From contig NZ_JANUCO010000001.1 of the NCBI RefSeq assembly GCF_024807225.1, forward strand, positions 3,534,001 through 3,598,000: DNA of 64,000 nt, in the 5' to 3' direction. The stretch comes from Chryseobacterium ginsenosidimutans (GTDB lineage Bacteria; Bacteroidota; Bacteroidia; Flavobacteriales; Weeksellaceae). The stretch's first letter is position 1. Each line of letters starts with the position of its first letter. The position numbers and the translations under genes were made by a program. Positions 36,266 through 46,855 of this stretch are shown here, one piece after another. The notes beneath the pieces are model-generated. The model was not told the origin of the DNA and made no database searches. It saw nothing but the letters and a program-made list of their open reading frames with translations.

Positions 36266-38924
36266 CTATTGTATTTCAATGTTCTGTTTCAACGGCAGGT
36301 TTTTTGAAGAATTTCCAACCATAATTCTATATGTTCCCTTTTCTACGATCCAATTCATTTTCTCATCTAAAAACTGTAATTCTTTTACAGGAACTTCGAT
36401 GGTAATTTGTTTCGATTCATTTGGTTTTAAATACACTTTCTGAAAACCTTTCAATTCAATAATCGGTCTTGAAACCGAAGCAAGTAAGTCTTTTACATAT
36501 AATTGAACGACTTCGCTTCCAGCTTTCGAACCTGTATTTTTCACATTGATTTTAGCAATAACCGTATCATTTTCAGAATATTTTAATTTATCTAATTGCA
36601 GATCAGATATTTCAAAAGACGTATAACTCAATCCAAAACCGAAAGGATACAATGGTTCACCGCTCAAATCATAATAATCATTTCCGCGTCCTGTCGGATG
36701 ATGATTGTACGTCAAAGGCAATTGACCTTCCTCAATCGGAAATGTAATCGGTAATTTTCCCGAAGGATTTTCTGCTCCGAAAAGCACTTTTGCAACCGCA
36801 TTTCCACCTTCTTCTCCGGGATACCAAACATCTAAAATCGCTCCTACTTTATCTTTCCAATCCGTAGTTTTTATTGCTGAACCTCCAACCAAAACAACTG
36901 TTGTCGGTTTGTTTAATTTTGAAATTTCCTGAATAAATTGTTCCTGATTTCCGGGAAGACTCAACGAAGAACGATCCTGAAATTCACCTTCATGAATTCC
37001 TGCGGTAACGATGATATAATCTGCATTTTGAGCTTGTTTTAAAGCATCATTAAAATCTTTTTCGTAATTATTTAAGCCATAATTCCAGATCAGTTCGATA
37101 TTTGCTTCACCTCTATTTTCATGGAATTCAACAAGGATATCAGATTTTTTACCTTTCACAAAATCTACATCAACAGTTTTGGTGGAATAACTTAATTTTT
37201 CCCAATTGTCGATCAATAATTTTCCATTTACATACAATCTGAAGCCATCGTTTCCGCGTAATCCCAATTGATATTTTCCGGAATTTGGCGCTTCTAATTT
37301 CCCTGTCCAGCGAACGCTGTAATTGTCGGGTTGCAGTTTTTCAGGATTTGGAGAATATAATGTCCATTTGAAATTTAATTGTTCATCTTGTCTCTCAAAA
37401 GCAGAATTTCCTTTTAAATCTGAATTGGAAAAATAATTTCCTTGTAAGCCTTTTTTATTTTCAGAAGATAAAAATTCGGTTGGAACGGTCGTAAATTTTT
37501 TCAAATTCCAATCAATTCCTTTTGAATAACTGATTTCAATATTTTTATTTTTAACGAAATTTTTAATCCCCTCCAAAATACTCACTTTCTTATTTCCCGG
37601 CCCGGAATAACCGCCCAATCTTGCATCAACAGCATCAGTTTCCAACCACCAAAATCTTTTTAACATTTTCCGAAATTGGAAGTGTCTGATGGTTATTTTG
37701 AAGCAAAACAAAAGATTCAATGGCTGTTTTTTCCGCTAAAGGTTTGTGATTTATTTTTTTTAATTCCGAAATAGCAGCATCAGAAACGTAAGGATTTTCA
37801 AATAAACCCAATTCAAATTTCGCCCGTAAAACTCTGGAAACCGCATCATCGATTCTTTCCTGCGAAATTCTTCCATCCAAAAACGGCGGAATAAATAATT
37901 TATAATGATTGTATTCTGTCTGGAAAATCACATCAAGTCCTGCATTAATCGCCTGCGCAGAAGCATCGTCATAATCTTTTGCCGTAAAATGGAGAACATT
38001 TGCACCACCAACCGCACTTGCATCACTGATAACAAAACCTTTGAAATTCCATTCGTTTTTTAATTTTTCGGTCAGCAACCAATGATTTGCCGTTGAAGGT
38101 CTTCCATCCAACAAATTATAAGAAGTCATTACCGAACGGCTTTTTCCCTGAGTAAAGGCTTTTTGAAAAGGAATTAAATGCGTTTCCTCCAAATATCTTT
38201 TGCTCCAATGAATAGGATACGAATCTCTTCCGCCCTCTCCAACATTCGCTAAAAAATGTTTTGGAGTGGTAATAATTCCCTGATTTTCAAATGAACTGAC
38301 GAAATTTACACCCATCATAGAAGTCAGAAACGGATCTTCACCATACGTTTCTTCTGTTCTACCCCATCGAACATCGCTCGCCAAATTTACAACCGGTGTT
38401 AAAATCTGACGAATTCCTCTCAATTTTGATTCTTTTGCAATCGCTGTCGAAACTTCTTTCATCAACTCAGGATTAAAAGTCGCCGACAAACCGATCGCTT
38501 GAGGAAAAGCGGTTGCGCCTTCACGCATCAATCCGTGTAAAGCTTCATCAAAAGGGATAATCGGAATTCCCAATCTCGATTCTTCCACAAAATATTTTTG
38601 AATAGCATTGATTTTTCTCGCCAATTTTTCCGCATCTTCATTCGCATTGTATTTCAATAATTGCCCTGCAACTCCGCCTCCTTGATTTCCTGCGCTCACT
38701 TGTAATCCAAAGATTCCGTGGGAATATTGACCTTTCGGAACGTTGTCCAAATCTCCGGGAATCATGAAACATTGCCAGAATTTTTCTTCAGGCGTCATTC
38801 TTTTCAGTAAATCCTGAACTCTGGCTTCTATAGGCTGTTTCGGATCTTTGTATAAAGGTTTTTGGGCAGAAATAATGACAGAACTCAACAACGAAATTCC
38901 AATTAATGTAAAACTCAATTTCAT
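36266..38924 (-). CDS. GH3 beta-glucosidase-like enzyme with PA14 domain, frameshifted at 37639-37641
   Basis: A secreted family 3 glycosidase with a signal peptide (LLSSVIISAQ). The N-terminal TIM barrel includes IIPFDEALHGL, TPVVNLASDVRWGRTEETYG and the nucleophile Asp in GFVISDASAVGG. The frame stops after KKILVVGN. The second frame carries ARLGGYSGPGNKKVSI, a PA14 domain inserted in the C-terminal domain (GLQGNYFSNSDLKG, GNDGFRLYVNGKLLIDNW), TAGIHEGEFQDRSSL and a fibronectin-like tail. Removing one T of TTT at 37639-37641 gives LVVGTDAVDARLGGYSG and 885 residues. The start overlaps the GH29 stop as TAATG, indicating translational coupling with the fucosidase. The frameshift is probably a sequence error. 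Confidence 0.88.
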
Positions 38925-40366
38925 TATTGCGTTATTTGAATTACAGTTGAATATTTTAATTGATTTCTCTCTTTTGGTAAATTAATTTCAATAGAGTTCC
39001 CTGATTTTTTCCATTGAATTTTATTCGATAATCCTAAAATTTTCAATGATTTTGGTTTAAAATTTTCAGGAATAGGGAAATTTAGCATCGATGGAGCTTG
39101 ATAATTTATTTTTTCATCCAAGTGAAAAATATTCACCATTTTTCCATCTTTGCTTTGCGTATAATAAAAATTCCCGTCGTGATAAGGAGCGATTGCTCTT
39201 GTCGCAAAAACGGCCGATTGATTGTTATCCATCCAACCTGAAATTTCTTTTAATATTTCATAAACGATGGTGTCATAATCTCCGTTGGGTCCGGGAGCAA
39301 TATTCATCAGATAATTCCCGCCTCTTGAAATGATTTTAACCAACGTTTCAATGATCTTTTGAGAAGATTTGTAATTGTCATTCGGAACATACGAAAACGA
39401 ATCTCCCATCGTGATACAGCTTTCCCAAGGAATCGAAAGCGCCTTTTCAGGAACGGCTTGTTCGGGTGTCACATAATTTTCCCATTTTCCTGGAACAGTA
39501 CGATCTACCACAATAATTCCAGGTTGATTTTTTCGAGCCATCGTCCCGATTTTATCCATATCAATGTCTTGTTCGACTTTGATCGTTCTTTGCCATTCTA
39601 CATTTTGATCGATCGTGTGAAACGGACGAACCCAACCTCCATCCAACCAAAGAATATCGATTTTACCGTAGTTTGAAGTGATTTCATTCAACTGATTAAA
39701 TGTGAATTTTTTGAAATTGTTCCACTTTTCAGGATATTTTTTCGGATCATAATTTACATTTCGATCTTTTGGCGGAAAATACGACCACCAATAATTGTCT
39801 GAATGCCAATCGGGTTTTGAGAAATAAGCCCCGATTTTGAAACCTTCCTTTCTAAATGTATTGAAAATCTCTTTCGTCACATCCGCTTTTGGATTTTTGG
39901 AAAAAGGTGTTTTTGAGGAAGTAATTTTATAATCAGATTGTTGCGTATCAAACATTGCAAAACCGTCGTGGTGCTTTGTCGTGAAAACCACATATTTCAT
40001 TCCTGCTTTTTTCGTCGCATCTGCCCATTTTTGCGGATTAAATTGAGTCGGATTAAAAGTGGTCTGCAGATTTTCATAGTTTTTCACATATTCATTGTAA
40101 GATTTTCCGTGTTCGGGTTTTCTTTGAGTCCAGGATTCGTCTTCAGGACATAAGCTCCAACTTTCAACAATTCCCCATTGACTGTATGTTCCCCAATGCA
40201 TGAAGAGTCCGAATTTTAAATCCTGCCAGTTTTCAAGATTTTGAATAACCAATGGATCTGTCGGTTTTTGATACCCTTCCGAAACATTGTGAGCCTGAGA
40301 AAAAAAAGTAGATGAAATGAAAAATGATGAAAGAAATATGGTTTTTGCTTTTTGTCTGATTACCAT
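38924..40366 (-). CDS. GH29 alpha-L-fucosidase
   Basis: A 480-residue exoenzyme releasing alpha-L-fucose, with a signal peptide (FISSTFFSQA), so periplasmic or secreted. DLKFGLFMHWGTYSQWG is the family N-terminal signature. KYVVFTTKHHDGFAMFDT follows. The probable nucleophile Asp is in KIDILWLDGGW, and RGGNYLMNIAPGPNGD closes the barrel. It is the first gene of a two-gene operon with the GH3 enzyme, suggesting combined removal of fucose and beta-linked sugars from a plant or host glycan. No Sus transporter genes are adjacent. Confidence 0.92.
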   Translation of the reverse strand: MVIRQKAKTIFLSSFFISSTFFSQAHNVSEGYQKPTDPLVIQNLENWQDLKFGLFMHWGTYSQWGIVESWSLCPEDESWTQRKPEHGKSYNEYVKNYENLQTTFNPTQFNPQKWADATKKAGMKYVVFTTKHHDGFAMFDTQQSDYKITSSKTPFSKNPKADVTKEIFNTFRKEGFKIGAYFSKPDWHSDNYWWSYFPPKDRNVNYDPKKYPEKWNNFKKFTFNQLNEITSNYGKIDILWLDGGWVRPFHTIDQNVEWQRTIKVEQDIDMDKIGTMARKNQPGIIVVDRTVPGKWENYVTPEQAVPEKALSIPWESCITMGDSFSYVPNDNYKSSQKIIETLVKIISRGGNYLMNIAPGPNGDYDTIVYEILKEISGWMDNNQSAVFATRAIAPYHDGNFYYTQSKDGKMVNIFHLDEKINYQAPSMLNFPIPENFKPKSLKILGLSNKIQWKKSGNSIEINLPKERNQLKYSTVIQITQ

Positions 40367-40433
40367 TGACGTTTAGTTTTTGCTAATTTAATCATCATTT
40401 GATGAATTCGCAAACTGTTTTGCTTGGCTGTTT

Positions 40434-40605
40434 TTAAACCGCAAAAGTGGCAAAAGATTTAACACATTAGAATTTTTAAGATGATTATCATACTGCAGAG
40501 AAGAACACATTAGTTTTGAAAATCTTTAATTTTCTTCTTATGTGATCTCAATGTTTTCAAAATATTTAATTAAAATCTAATGTGACTCATGTGTTAAACC
40601 AAATT
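40434..40605. repeat. Diverged R3-like element
   Basis: Begins AAACCGCAAAAGTGGCAAAAG. Its flanks form an imperfect inverted pair: TTTAACACATTAGAATTTT near 40459, and AAAATCTAATGTGA then CATGTGTTAAA near 40572-40596. Intergenic; it overlaps the 3' end of the TIGR01777 gene. Boundaries are approximate. Confidence 0.5.
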
Positions 40606-41487
40606 TTTAAATACAGATTCAACGTTCGGATAAGAAAACTGAAAACCATTTTTGAGTAATCTTTCAGGATAAACATTTCGGCTTTTTAATAACAATTCTG
40701 TTTCGGTTTTTAAAAATATAGATGCGATTTCCAATTGCCAAACCGGAGCATTTAATCCAAAAGGAATTTTCATTTCTGTTCTTAATCTTTTCATGAATTC
40801 TTCATTGGGTAAAGGATTTGGAGCAGTTACATTGATAACTCCTGACATATTTTCAGAATCAATAATATGTTGGATCGCATTGCAGAAATCATCAATATGA
40901 ATCCAGCTTACATTTTGGTTTCCTCTTCCTTGTTTTCCACCCAAACCTAATTTTGTAATCAATTTTAATTTCGGAAAAGCTCCGCCATTATTACCTAAAA
41001 CGATTGAAGTTCGCAACGCCACTTTTCTCACATTTTCATCTTTAATAGTAAAAAATTCTTGCTCCCAACTTTTACAGATATTCATAGAAAAATCGTCGCC
41101 GATGATTCCGTTTTCTTCTGTATTTAAGTGTTTTTCGGAATGAACATAAATTGTCGCTGAACTTGCATTCAACCAAACTTTTGGTTTATTAATACAATGG
41201 TCAACGGCTTGTTGAAGAACTTTTGTACTGTTAATTCTTGAAGAATAAATTTCCTTTTTATTTTCCTCAGTATATCTGCAATCGACAGATTTCCCTGTAA
41301 GATTGATTAAAACATCTGAATTTTCAAGGAGACTTTTCCATTCGCCCAACGTTTTGGCATCCCAATGAATTTCATTTTCACGTTTCGGATTTCGGGTTAA
41401 AATATAAACTTCATTTCCTTTATCCGTAAAATATTTTTCAAGATTTTTTCCGAGGAAACCGGTTTCAGCGGCAATGATTATTTTCAT
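40594..41487 (-). CDS. TIGR01777-family epimerase-like protein (YfcH-like)
   Basis: A 297-residue NAD(P)-binding short-chain dehydrogenase-like protein. The Rossmann region has ETGFLGKNLEKYF; family signatures include NLTGKSVDCRYTEENKKEI and the C-terminal DUF1731 region (WQLEIASIFLKTETELLLKS). The usual first Gly of the GxxGxxG turn is changed (AAETGFLG). Enzymatic role unknown. It is divergent from the OsmC gene. Confidence 0.82.
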   Translation of the reverse strand: MKIIIAAETGFLGKNLEKYFTDKGNEVYILTRNPKRENEIHWDAKTLGEWKSLLENSDVLINLTGKSVDCRYTEENKKEIYSSRINSTKVLQQAVDHCINKPKVWLNASSATIYVHSEKHLNTEENGIIGDDFSMNICKSWEQEFFTIKDENVRKVALRTSIVLGNNGGAFPKLKLITKLGLGGKQGRGNQNVSWIHIDDFCNAIQHIIDSENMSGVINVTAPNPLPNEEFMKRLRTEMKIPFGLNAPVWQLEIASIFLKTETELLLKSRNVYPERLLKNGFQFSYPNVESVFKNLV

Positions 41488-41672
41488 TTTGGTTGGTTAT
41501 TAATTATTTAGGTTCATAGCTCGAAGCTTTGAGAGCTTCCTTTATATTTATTTAAACTATTTTTTATTATATTTGGTAAATACTGATTGTTCTACCAATT
41601 GTTATTTAGCTTTTTTTCCATTAAAAACTTGAACAAAATTACCCCCGAAGTTAAATTTTAAATATAATAAAA

Positions 41673-42143
41673 ATGACATTTAAACATTTATTTAAAGCAG
41701 CGGCACAGTGGACTTCAATTCAAAATGAAGAAATACCAAAGTCTAAAATTTACAGCAAAAGTCATCAAGTTTTTATAGAAGGTAAACCTGTTTTAAATGT
41801 TTCGGCTGCAAAAAGTTTCAAAGGTGATCCAGCGTTATTTAATCCTGAAGATTTGCTTTTAAGTAGCTTAGTATCGTGTCATTTGATGTCGTATTTATAT
41901 GTTTGTTCACAAAAAGGAATAGAAATTCTCTCTTATTCGGATCATGCTGAAGCCACTCTGGAGTTTCTTCAAGATGGAAGCGGTCGTTTTATTGAAGTTC
42001 AATTAAATCCTAGAGTAATAATTGCCAATGCTGATCAAATTAAAGAGGCAACGGACTTACATAAAAAAGCAAATCAATTGTGTTTTATTGCGAATTCGTG
42101 CAATTTCCCGGTTTTGCATCATGCAATTTGTGAAACTTTATAA
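41673..42143 (+). CDS. OsmC-family peroxiredoxin-like protein
   Basis: A 156-residue OsmC/Ohr fold protein. The two redox Cys are in LVSCHLMSYLYVCS and IANSCNFPVLH. Family members reduce organic hydroperoxides with thiol reductants. It lies opposite a minus-strand operon of methionine sulfoxide reductases and a second OsmC domain, so this segment is a redox-repair neighbourhood. Convergent with msrB. Confidence 0.85.
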   Translation: MTFKHLFKAAAQWTSIQNEEIPKSKIYSKSHQVFIEGKPVLNVSAAKSFKGDPALFNPEDLLLSSLVSCHLMSYLYVCSQKGIEILSYSDHAEATLEFLQDGSGRFIEVQLNPRVIIANADQIKEATDLHKKANQLCFIANSCNFPVLHHAICETL

Positions 42144-42228
42144 GAAATTAATGCCTAAAATATCAACTATACATCGCCCAAAAAGTATATGCCAGAATTT
42201 TCAGGCAATGTATAATTGTTAGACTAAA

Positions 42229-42675
42229 TTATTCTTTTATTTTAGAAAGAGAAACCGCGTTGATACAATAGCGCAACCCACTCGGTTCAGGTCCGTCTGG
42301 AAAGACATGCCCTAAATGGGAGTCACAAGTATTGCAAACTACTTCTACACGCACCATTCCGAATGTTTTATCTGCATGATAGGCGATTGCATTTTCTTTT
42401 AATGGCTGTGTAAAAGAAGGCCAACCAGTTCCTGATTCAAATTTTTCGCTGGCATCAAATAGCAAAGTACTGCAACATTTGCACTCATAAATTCCTGGTT
42501 CAAACAAACTGCATAACTCAGAACTAAACGATCTTTCGGTACCTTTCAGTCTCGTTACCTGATATTCTTCTGGGGTTAAGATTTGCTTCCATTCTTCTTC
42601 CGTTTTTTCAACTCTCTTGTCCGGAATTGGGTTTCCTTGGTTTGTAAACTGAATTACGTCTGCCCATTTAATCAT
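42229..42675 (-). CDS. msrB: Peptide-methionine (R)-S-oxide reductase
   Basis: A 148-residue MsrB that reduces methionine-R-sulfoxide in proteins. The structural zinc Cys pairs are in YECKCCSTLL and VCNTCDSHLGHVF. GTGWPSFTQP and the catalytic Cys in GLRYCINAVSL are conserved. No signal peptide, so cytoplasmic. Last gene of the msrA / hydrolase-OsmC / msrB operon. Confidence 0.95.
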   Translation of the reverse strand: MIKWADVIQFTNQGNPIPDKRVEKTEEEWKQILTPEEYQVTRLKGTERSFSSELCSLFEPGIYECKCCSTLLFDASEKFESGTGWPSFTQPLKENAIAYHADKTFGMVRVEVVCNTCDSHLGHVFPDGPEPSGLRYCINAVSLSKIKE

Positions 42676-42714
42676 AATATATAATTTTGAATTTTAAAAA
42701 TAGTTTTGGGGATA

Positions 42715-43936
42715 CTAATTAATTGTCGAAGTTTCTATAATAACATTTTCTTTTAAAGTTTTGTGTACAGGACACCTCGAAGCAATTTCCTCCAGACGTT
42801 TCTTTTGCTCATGCGTAAGGTTTCCTTTAAATTCTAATTTTTTAGAAATATGGCTAAGGAATTTCCCCTTTCCACTTTGATCCTGAATATCTTCCATATG
42901 TTTTTTAGAATGCGTGATATAAACATAAATTTCATCGAGCTCCCAGTTTTTTCGATCAGCATACAATTTTAAAGTCATTGTTGTACAAGCAGCAAGTGCT
43001 GCACTAAGATAATCATAAGGACTCGGACCCAAATCATCTCCGCCAATATCCTCCGGTTCATCAGAAATAAATGTATGCTTTTTAGTTTGAATATACGTTG
43101 AAAACTTATCCTCCTGCAAATTTAAATAAGCCACTAATTGTTCGTCATTGGTTTCCAGCATTTTGTTTTCTACAGGAGTAAAATAACGTTTTACCCAAGT
43201 TCCTATCATATCTCCTACATAATGTCCATCAGCTGAAGCTGATAATAAATGATCTGCCTGATCCAACGAAATAAAACTTTTGGGATGATGTGCATTCTCG
43301 TATAAGTCTTGTGCATTTTGAATTCCAACAATGGTATCGACCGGAGAATGCATAATCAATAAAGGTTTTCTTAATTTGTTTACAATATCAAGAAGATTTA
43401 ATTTTTCAAAATCATCTAAAAAATCTTTATTAATTAAAAAAGGTCTTCCACCGATATTAACCTGAAGTTCGCTTTTATCTTTAATTAAAGATTCAGCTTC
43501 ACTGAAATGTTTTTTTATATGATTTATATGCGAAGGAGCTCCAATCGTGGTTATGGCTTTTATATTGTCTAATTTGGAAGAAGCCACAAGAACTGCTGCA
43601 CCTCCCAAAGAGTGTCCGACCATTAACGACGGTGCTTTATAATTTTCGGTGATATAATTATTAACATCAATTAAATCCTGAACGTTTCCTGAAAAATGAC
43701 TTTCAGAAAATGACCCTTCACTAGAAACCAAGTCCTGTAAAATCAAAACGAACAACTCCAAAACCGTGGTTGGTGAGTGCTTTACTGATGTGTCGAACAG
43801 CATTAAAATTGCTATTGCAAGTGAAACAATGGGCAAAAATGGCAAAATAATAGGGTTTTTTATTGGGTGGCAAATCCAAAACGGCATTTAATGTGATTCC
43901 TTTCGAATTTTTAATAATCATTTTAGTCTGTTTCAT
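42715..43936 (-). CDS. Bifunctional alpha/beta hydrolase - OsmC fusion, frameshifted at 43725-43727
   Basis: A two-domain protein of 406 residues once repaired. The N-terminal alpha/beta hydrolase has AHCFTCNSNFNAVRHI, the nucleophile elbow MVGHSLGGAA and a late HPKSFISLDQADHLLS. The C-terminal OsmC domain has LGPSPYDYLSAALAACTTMT and the second Cys in RCPVHKTL. The frame from 43936 stops after FDFTGLGF. Removing one A of AAA at 43725-43727 gives FDFTGLGSSEGSFSESHF, exactly the family sequence. The start overlaps the msrA stop by four bases (ATGA). Role: probable detoxification of hydroperoxides or esters. The frameshift is probably a sequence error. Confidence 0.88.
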
Positions 43937-44445
43937 TCGTTTATTTTTAAGTGTTGAAGTTTTTCTGTATCAACCTGATCAGAAAATTGTTTCAGAATAT
44001 AGTTTAGTTTCGGATTGATAAAGGTTTCACAAAAAGGTTTTTCAGGATTTTTATAATAGTAGTTTAATTGGTCTTCAATATTTAATTTGAAAGCTTCAAA
44101 AGGCAAAACCTGTGTGATGATTTCTTCTTCAAAATCTGTTTGCAAAGCTTTTAAAATAGCTTTAGAATCTTGAAAATCTTCTTCATTAAAAATATAAACT
44201 GCCGAGCGATATTTTTCTCTCATACTATGTTTTTTTGTGCAACTGTGTGTATGAAGATGAATCTCGATTAAAGTTTTCAACTCAATTAAATTAGGATCAA
44301 AAGTTACAATAATTCCTTCAGAAAAAGTAGAATGTGACCCGTTGGAAGCCAGCCAACCCTGCTCGACTTTTTGAACTCCTTTTAGAGAATTAAAAATAGC
44401 TTCGGTACACCAATGACAGCCTCCTCCTAATCCTATTTTTCTCAT
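43933..44445 (-). CDS. msrA: Peptide-methionine (S)-S-oxide reductase
   Basis: A 170-residue MsrA. The catalytic Cys is in GLGGGCHWCTEAIF, a variant of the common GGCFW motif with His for Phe. HTHSCTKKHSMREKYRSAVY corresponds to the conserved HDPT..QG.D.G..YRS segment but lacks the DPT..Q part, so this is a diverged branch. First gene of the operon with the hydrolase-OsmC fusion and msrB. Confidence 0.82.
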   Translation of the reverse strand: MRKIGLGGGCHWCTEAIFNSLKGVQKVEQGWLASNGSHSTFSEGIIVTFDPNLIELKTLIEIHLHTHSCTKKHSMREKYRSAVYIFNEEDFQDSKAILKALQTDFEEEIITQVLPFEAFKLNIEDQLNYYYKNPEKPFCETFINPKLNYILKQFSDQVDTEKLQHLKINE

Positions 44446-44684
44446 ATGATTTAATTTTTTTTATTGAACTCATGCATGTTTTTTTAATTGGTTACCCAAT
44501 GGTTTTAATGATTCCAAATTTTAGCTTCAATCAAAAAAGTTCAAATAAATTATTTTAATAAATTAAGATATAGAGTGTTTAAAATCTGAAAAACCTAAAT
44601 TTAAAAAATAATAATGGGTAAAACTCATAAAAAAATCATAAAAGAAACATTATAATATTTTTAAAGGTCGAATAAGAGCTTTTA

Positions 44685-45389
44685 TTAGGCTAAATATTTT
44701 TTTGTTTTCACTTCAATTTCAGAACCTTCTGCAAGCATTACGGAGATTGGTTTTTGCCGATTTAGACATTCAAAAATTTTTCCGTAAATCGTTTTAAAAT
44801 CAATTTCCAGTTGGTGATTTTTAACTAAATAATAATCCCATTTTGGATGGCATACTTTGTATTCTGAAGTTTTATTTTCTTTTTTAGTGAAACCATAATA
44901 ATGCTCGGTGATAAATTCAAATTCGGAATTCACCTCCATTTTTAATGGTTCGTTTTCTGCTGTGATTTCGATAGAATGCCAATTTTTATCTTTCCAGGAA
45001 TATTTTATTAATAATTCTTTATCTTTTTCACGAATACTATTTTTCATCGGCATTGTTGTATAATTTTCTTTATAAATTGAATTTGCCACAAAGCTCAACG
45101 CCGGTTTCGGAACAATTTCTTTAATGAAAACCACTCCCCGTTTCCAGTCGTTTCCTTCTTTTTTCTTTACATAAAATCTTAAATTAACTTCTTCAAAATT
45201 TCTATGAAAAGGAATCGGAAGTCCTAATAATCTGGTATTTAAAAACATAAATCCGACTAAGCTTACGTAACATTTTCCATTGTAAAAATCGAGTTCTGTA
45301 CCTTCGGGAAGATATTTAATTAAGATTTGGGGATCTATTTCGTAATTGATGATGGCTAATTTTCGCCATTCTGCTTTTAGGAAGTTCAT
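44685..45389 (-). CDS. YqjF/DUF2071-family protein
   Basis: A 234-residue soluble protein of the DUF2071 (acetoacetate-decarboxylase-like) family. Markers are EWRKLAIINYEIDPQILIKY, GKCYVSLVGFMFLNTRLLG and IPFHRNFEEVNLRFYV. Function unknown in the family. It is the last gene of the minus-strand cluster led by the MarR-like regulator. Confidence 0.75.
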   Translation of the reverse strand: MNFLKAEWRKLAIINYEIDPQILIKYLPEGTELDFYNGKCYVSLVGFMFLNTRLLGLPIPFHRNFEEVNLRFYVKKKEGNDWKRGVVFIKEIVPKPALSFVANSIYKENYTTMPMKNSIREKDKELLIKYSWKDKNWHSIEITAENEPLKMEVNSEFEFITEHYYGFTKKENKTSEYKVCHPKWDYYLVKNHQLEIDFKTIYGKIFECLNRQKPISVMLAEGSEIEVKTKKYLA

Positions 45390-45418
45390 TGTGGTGTTTT
45401 TTGTTGTTGGTTTATAGT

Positions 45419-45519
45419 TGATGGTTGATGGTTTTGAACGTTGAGGTCCTTCGACTTCGCTCAGGATGACATCGCGAATACTATCTGTTTTGACGCTCGC
45501 TTCGCTCGCGCTTTATACC
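45419..45519. repeat. Small repeat-rich spacer with CGCTCGCTTCGCTCGCG hairpin
   Basis: Contains CCTTCGACTTCGCTCAGGATGAC, related to short fragments at 31280-31310 and 62505-62525, and the palindromic CGCTCGCTTCGCTCGCG. GC-rich against its neighbours. No coding content. Confidence 0.5.
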
Positions 45520-45522
45520 ATT

Positions 45523-45984
45523 TTAATTTATTTTATTATTTTCCGCGGTGGTTTTGATTAATTTATTTCGTTCCAGTAGAAAATTGGTAAGATAATTTTT
45601 AAGGAAAAATCGGTTGAAAAGTTTTCCGATGATTCCTAATGGAGATTCGAATTCGAAAATATCGGTCATGATTGTGTTTTTACCTTCTTGTTTAAAAATA
45701 TGTTGATGCCTTACAGATTTAAAGGTTCCTTTCAACATAATATCTGTGAATTGATGAGGTTTTTCCATGCTGACAATTTTTGAAGTGTGTGTTTGATAAA
45801 CTCCCAAATGTTTTGCCCGCCAAGTAACCGTTTCGCCTTCTTCGATTAATCCTGAAGTTCGTCCTGCAATTGCCTTTTCTCCGGTTTTGAAAGTTGATTT
45901 TTGATGTAAACCGATGTCTCTTGCTAAATCAAAAACCGTTTGAACATTGGCTTTGATGATTGTTTTTAAATAGATTGTTGACAT
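45523..45984 (-). CDS. SRPBCC-family lipid-binding-fold protein
   Basis: A 153-residue START/Bet v1-like protein. IIKANVQTVFDLARDIGLHQ is the N-terminal strand-helix. GLIEEGETVTWRAKHLGVYQ and MTDIFEFESPLGIIGKLFNR are typical of the ligand-binding cavity. No catalytic residues can be assigned. Within the minus-strand cluster, between a desaturase and a DUF2071 gene. Confidence 0.8.
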   Translation of the reverse strand: MSTIYLKTIIKANVQTVFDLARDIGLHQKSTFKTGEKAIAGRTSGLIEEGETVTWRAKHLGVYQTHTSKIVSMEKPHQFTDIMLKGTFKSVRHQHIFKQEGKNTIMTDIFEFESPLGIIGKLFNRFFLKNYLTNFLLERNKLIKTTAENNKIN

Positions 45985-46060
45985 TTTTTATAATTTTTAT
46001 CGTTGATAGGATTTTCATCCTATCCTGTTTTAAGTCGTCACTTTATGAATCCGAATTCTG

Positions 46061-46843
46061 TTAAAAAGTTTGTTTTTTATTCAATTCAGGTAAGACTTGA
46101 TCTATTCTTTCTGCGAGTTTGGGTAATTTTATCGTTGGAACTGCGGGAAAAAGATGGTGTTCCATATGGTAAAACATACTGAATGTGAGTTTATTTTTCC
46201 AGAATCCGCGTTGAGTTCTTGCAATGTTTGGGTTTTCGTGCGTGTCGTGATGAACAGTCCAGACTGCGAAAAATGCCATTAAAAACTCGCCCAAAAACAT
46301 GATTAAAATGTGATATATCAAAAAATTAATTTTAAAATAAAAAGCAGCAAATACGAAAACTGAAATCGATAGTAATTCAAATATCATATTCTTTTTATAA
46401 TTTTTATTGGCTTTTTTAAATGTGATCCAATGAATTAAAAACATATGTTTTGGACCGTATAAAATCGCTTCGTACCATTTCATTGAGGCAGATTTTCCTT
46501 CATAATCTTCTTCTGAAAGACAGAATTTATGATGTCTGAGATGATTAAATTTTACTGCGTGAATGGATGTCATCATTAGCACACTATTGAGATACATTGA
46601 AAGCCAAGTGAGAAATTTTCCTGTTCCCAGTGAGTTATGAAATCCGTTGTGAACCTGTCTTAGCGCCGTCAAAAAATAGAATCCTGAAAACGGAAGAGCC
46701 ATCCAATAATATTCTTTGTAAGCCAAAAACAAGGAAATAAAAAACCAAGGCAAACTGATGTTATTTTCGATCAACATTTCTTTGACAGAAAGCTTTTTGA
46801 GGTCTTTCCATTCTACTTTTTTTGTGAGTTCGAGGTGGTTCAT
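46061..46843 (-). CDS. Fatty acid desaturase
   Basis: A 260-residue integral membrane di-iron desaturase. The three His boxes are visible: HNGFHN, HLRHH and HMEHH, with an extra HHDTHE. Four hydrophobic stretches surround them. It would introduce a double bond into membrane acyl chains or a related lipid. It begins 12 bases after the DCC gene, so probably co-transcribed. Confidence 0.87.
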   Translation of the reverse strand: MNHLELTKKVEWKDLKKLSVKEMLIENNISLPWFFISLFLAYKEYYWMALPFSGFYFLTALRQVHNGFHNSLGTGKFLTWLSMYLNSVLMMTSIHAVKFNHLRHHKFCLSEEDYEGKSASMKWYEAILYGPKHMFLIHWITFKKANKNYKKNMIFELLSISVFVFAAFYFKINFLIYHILIMFLGEFLMAFFAVWTVHHDTHENPNIARTQRGFWKNKLTFSMFYHMEHHLFPAVPTIKLPKLAERIDQVLPELNKKQTF

Positions 46844-46855
46844 TTTTTTAGTTTT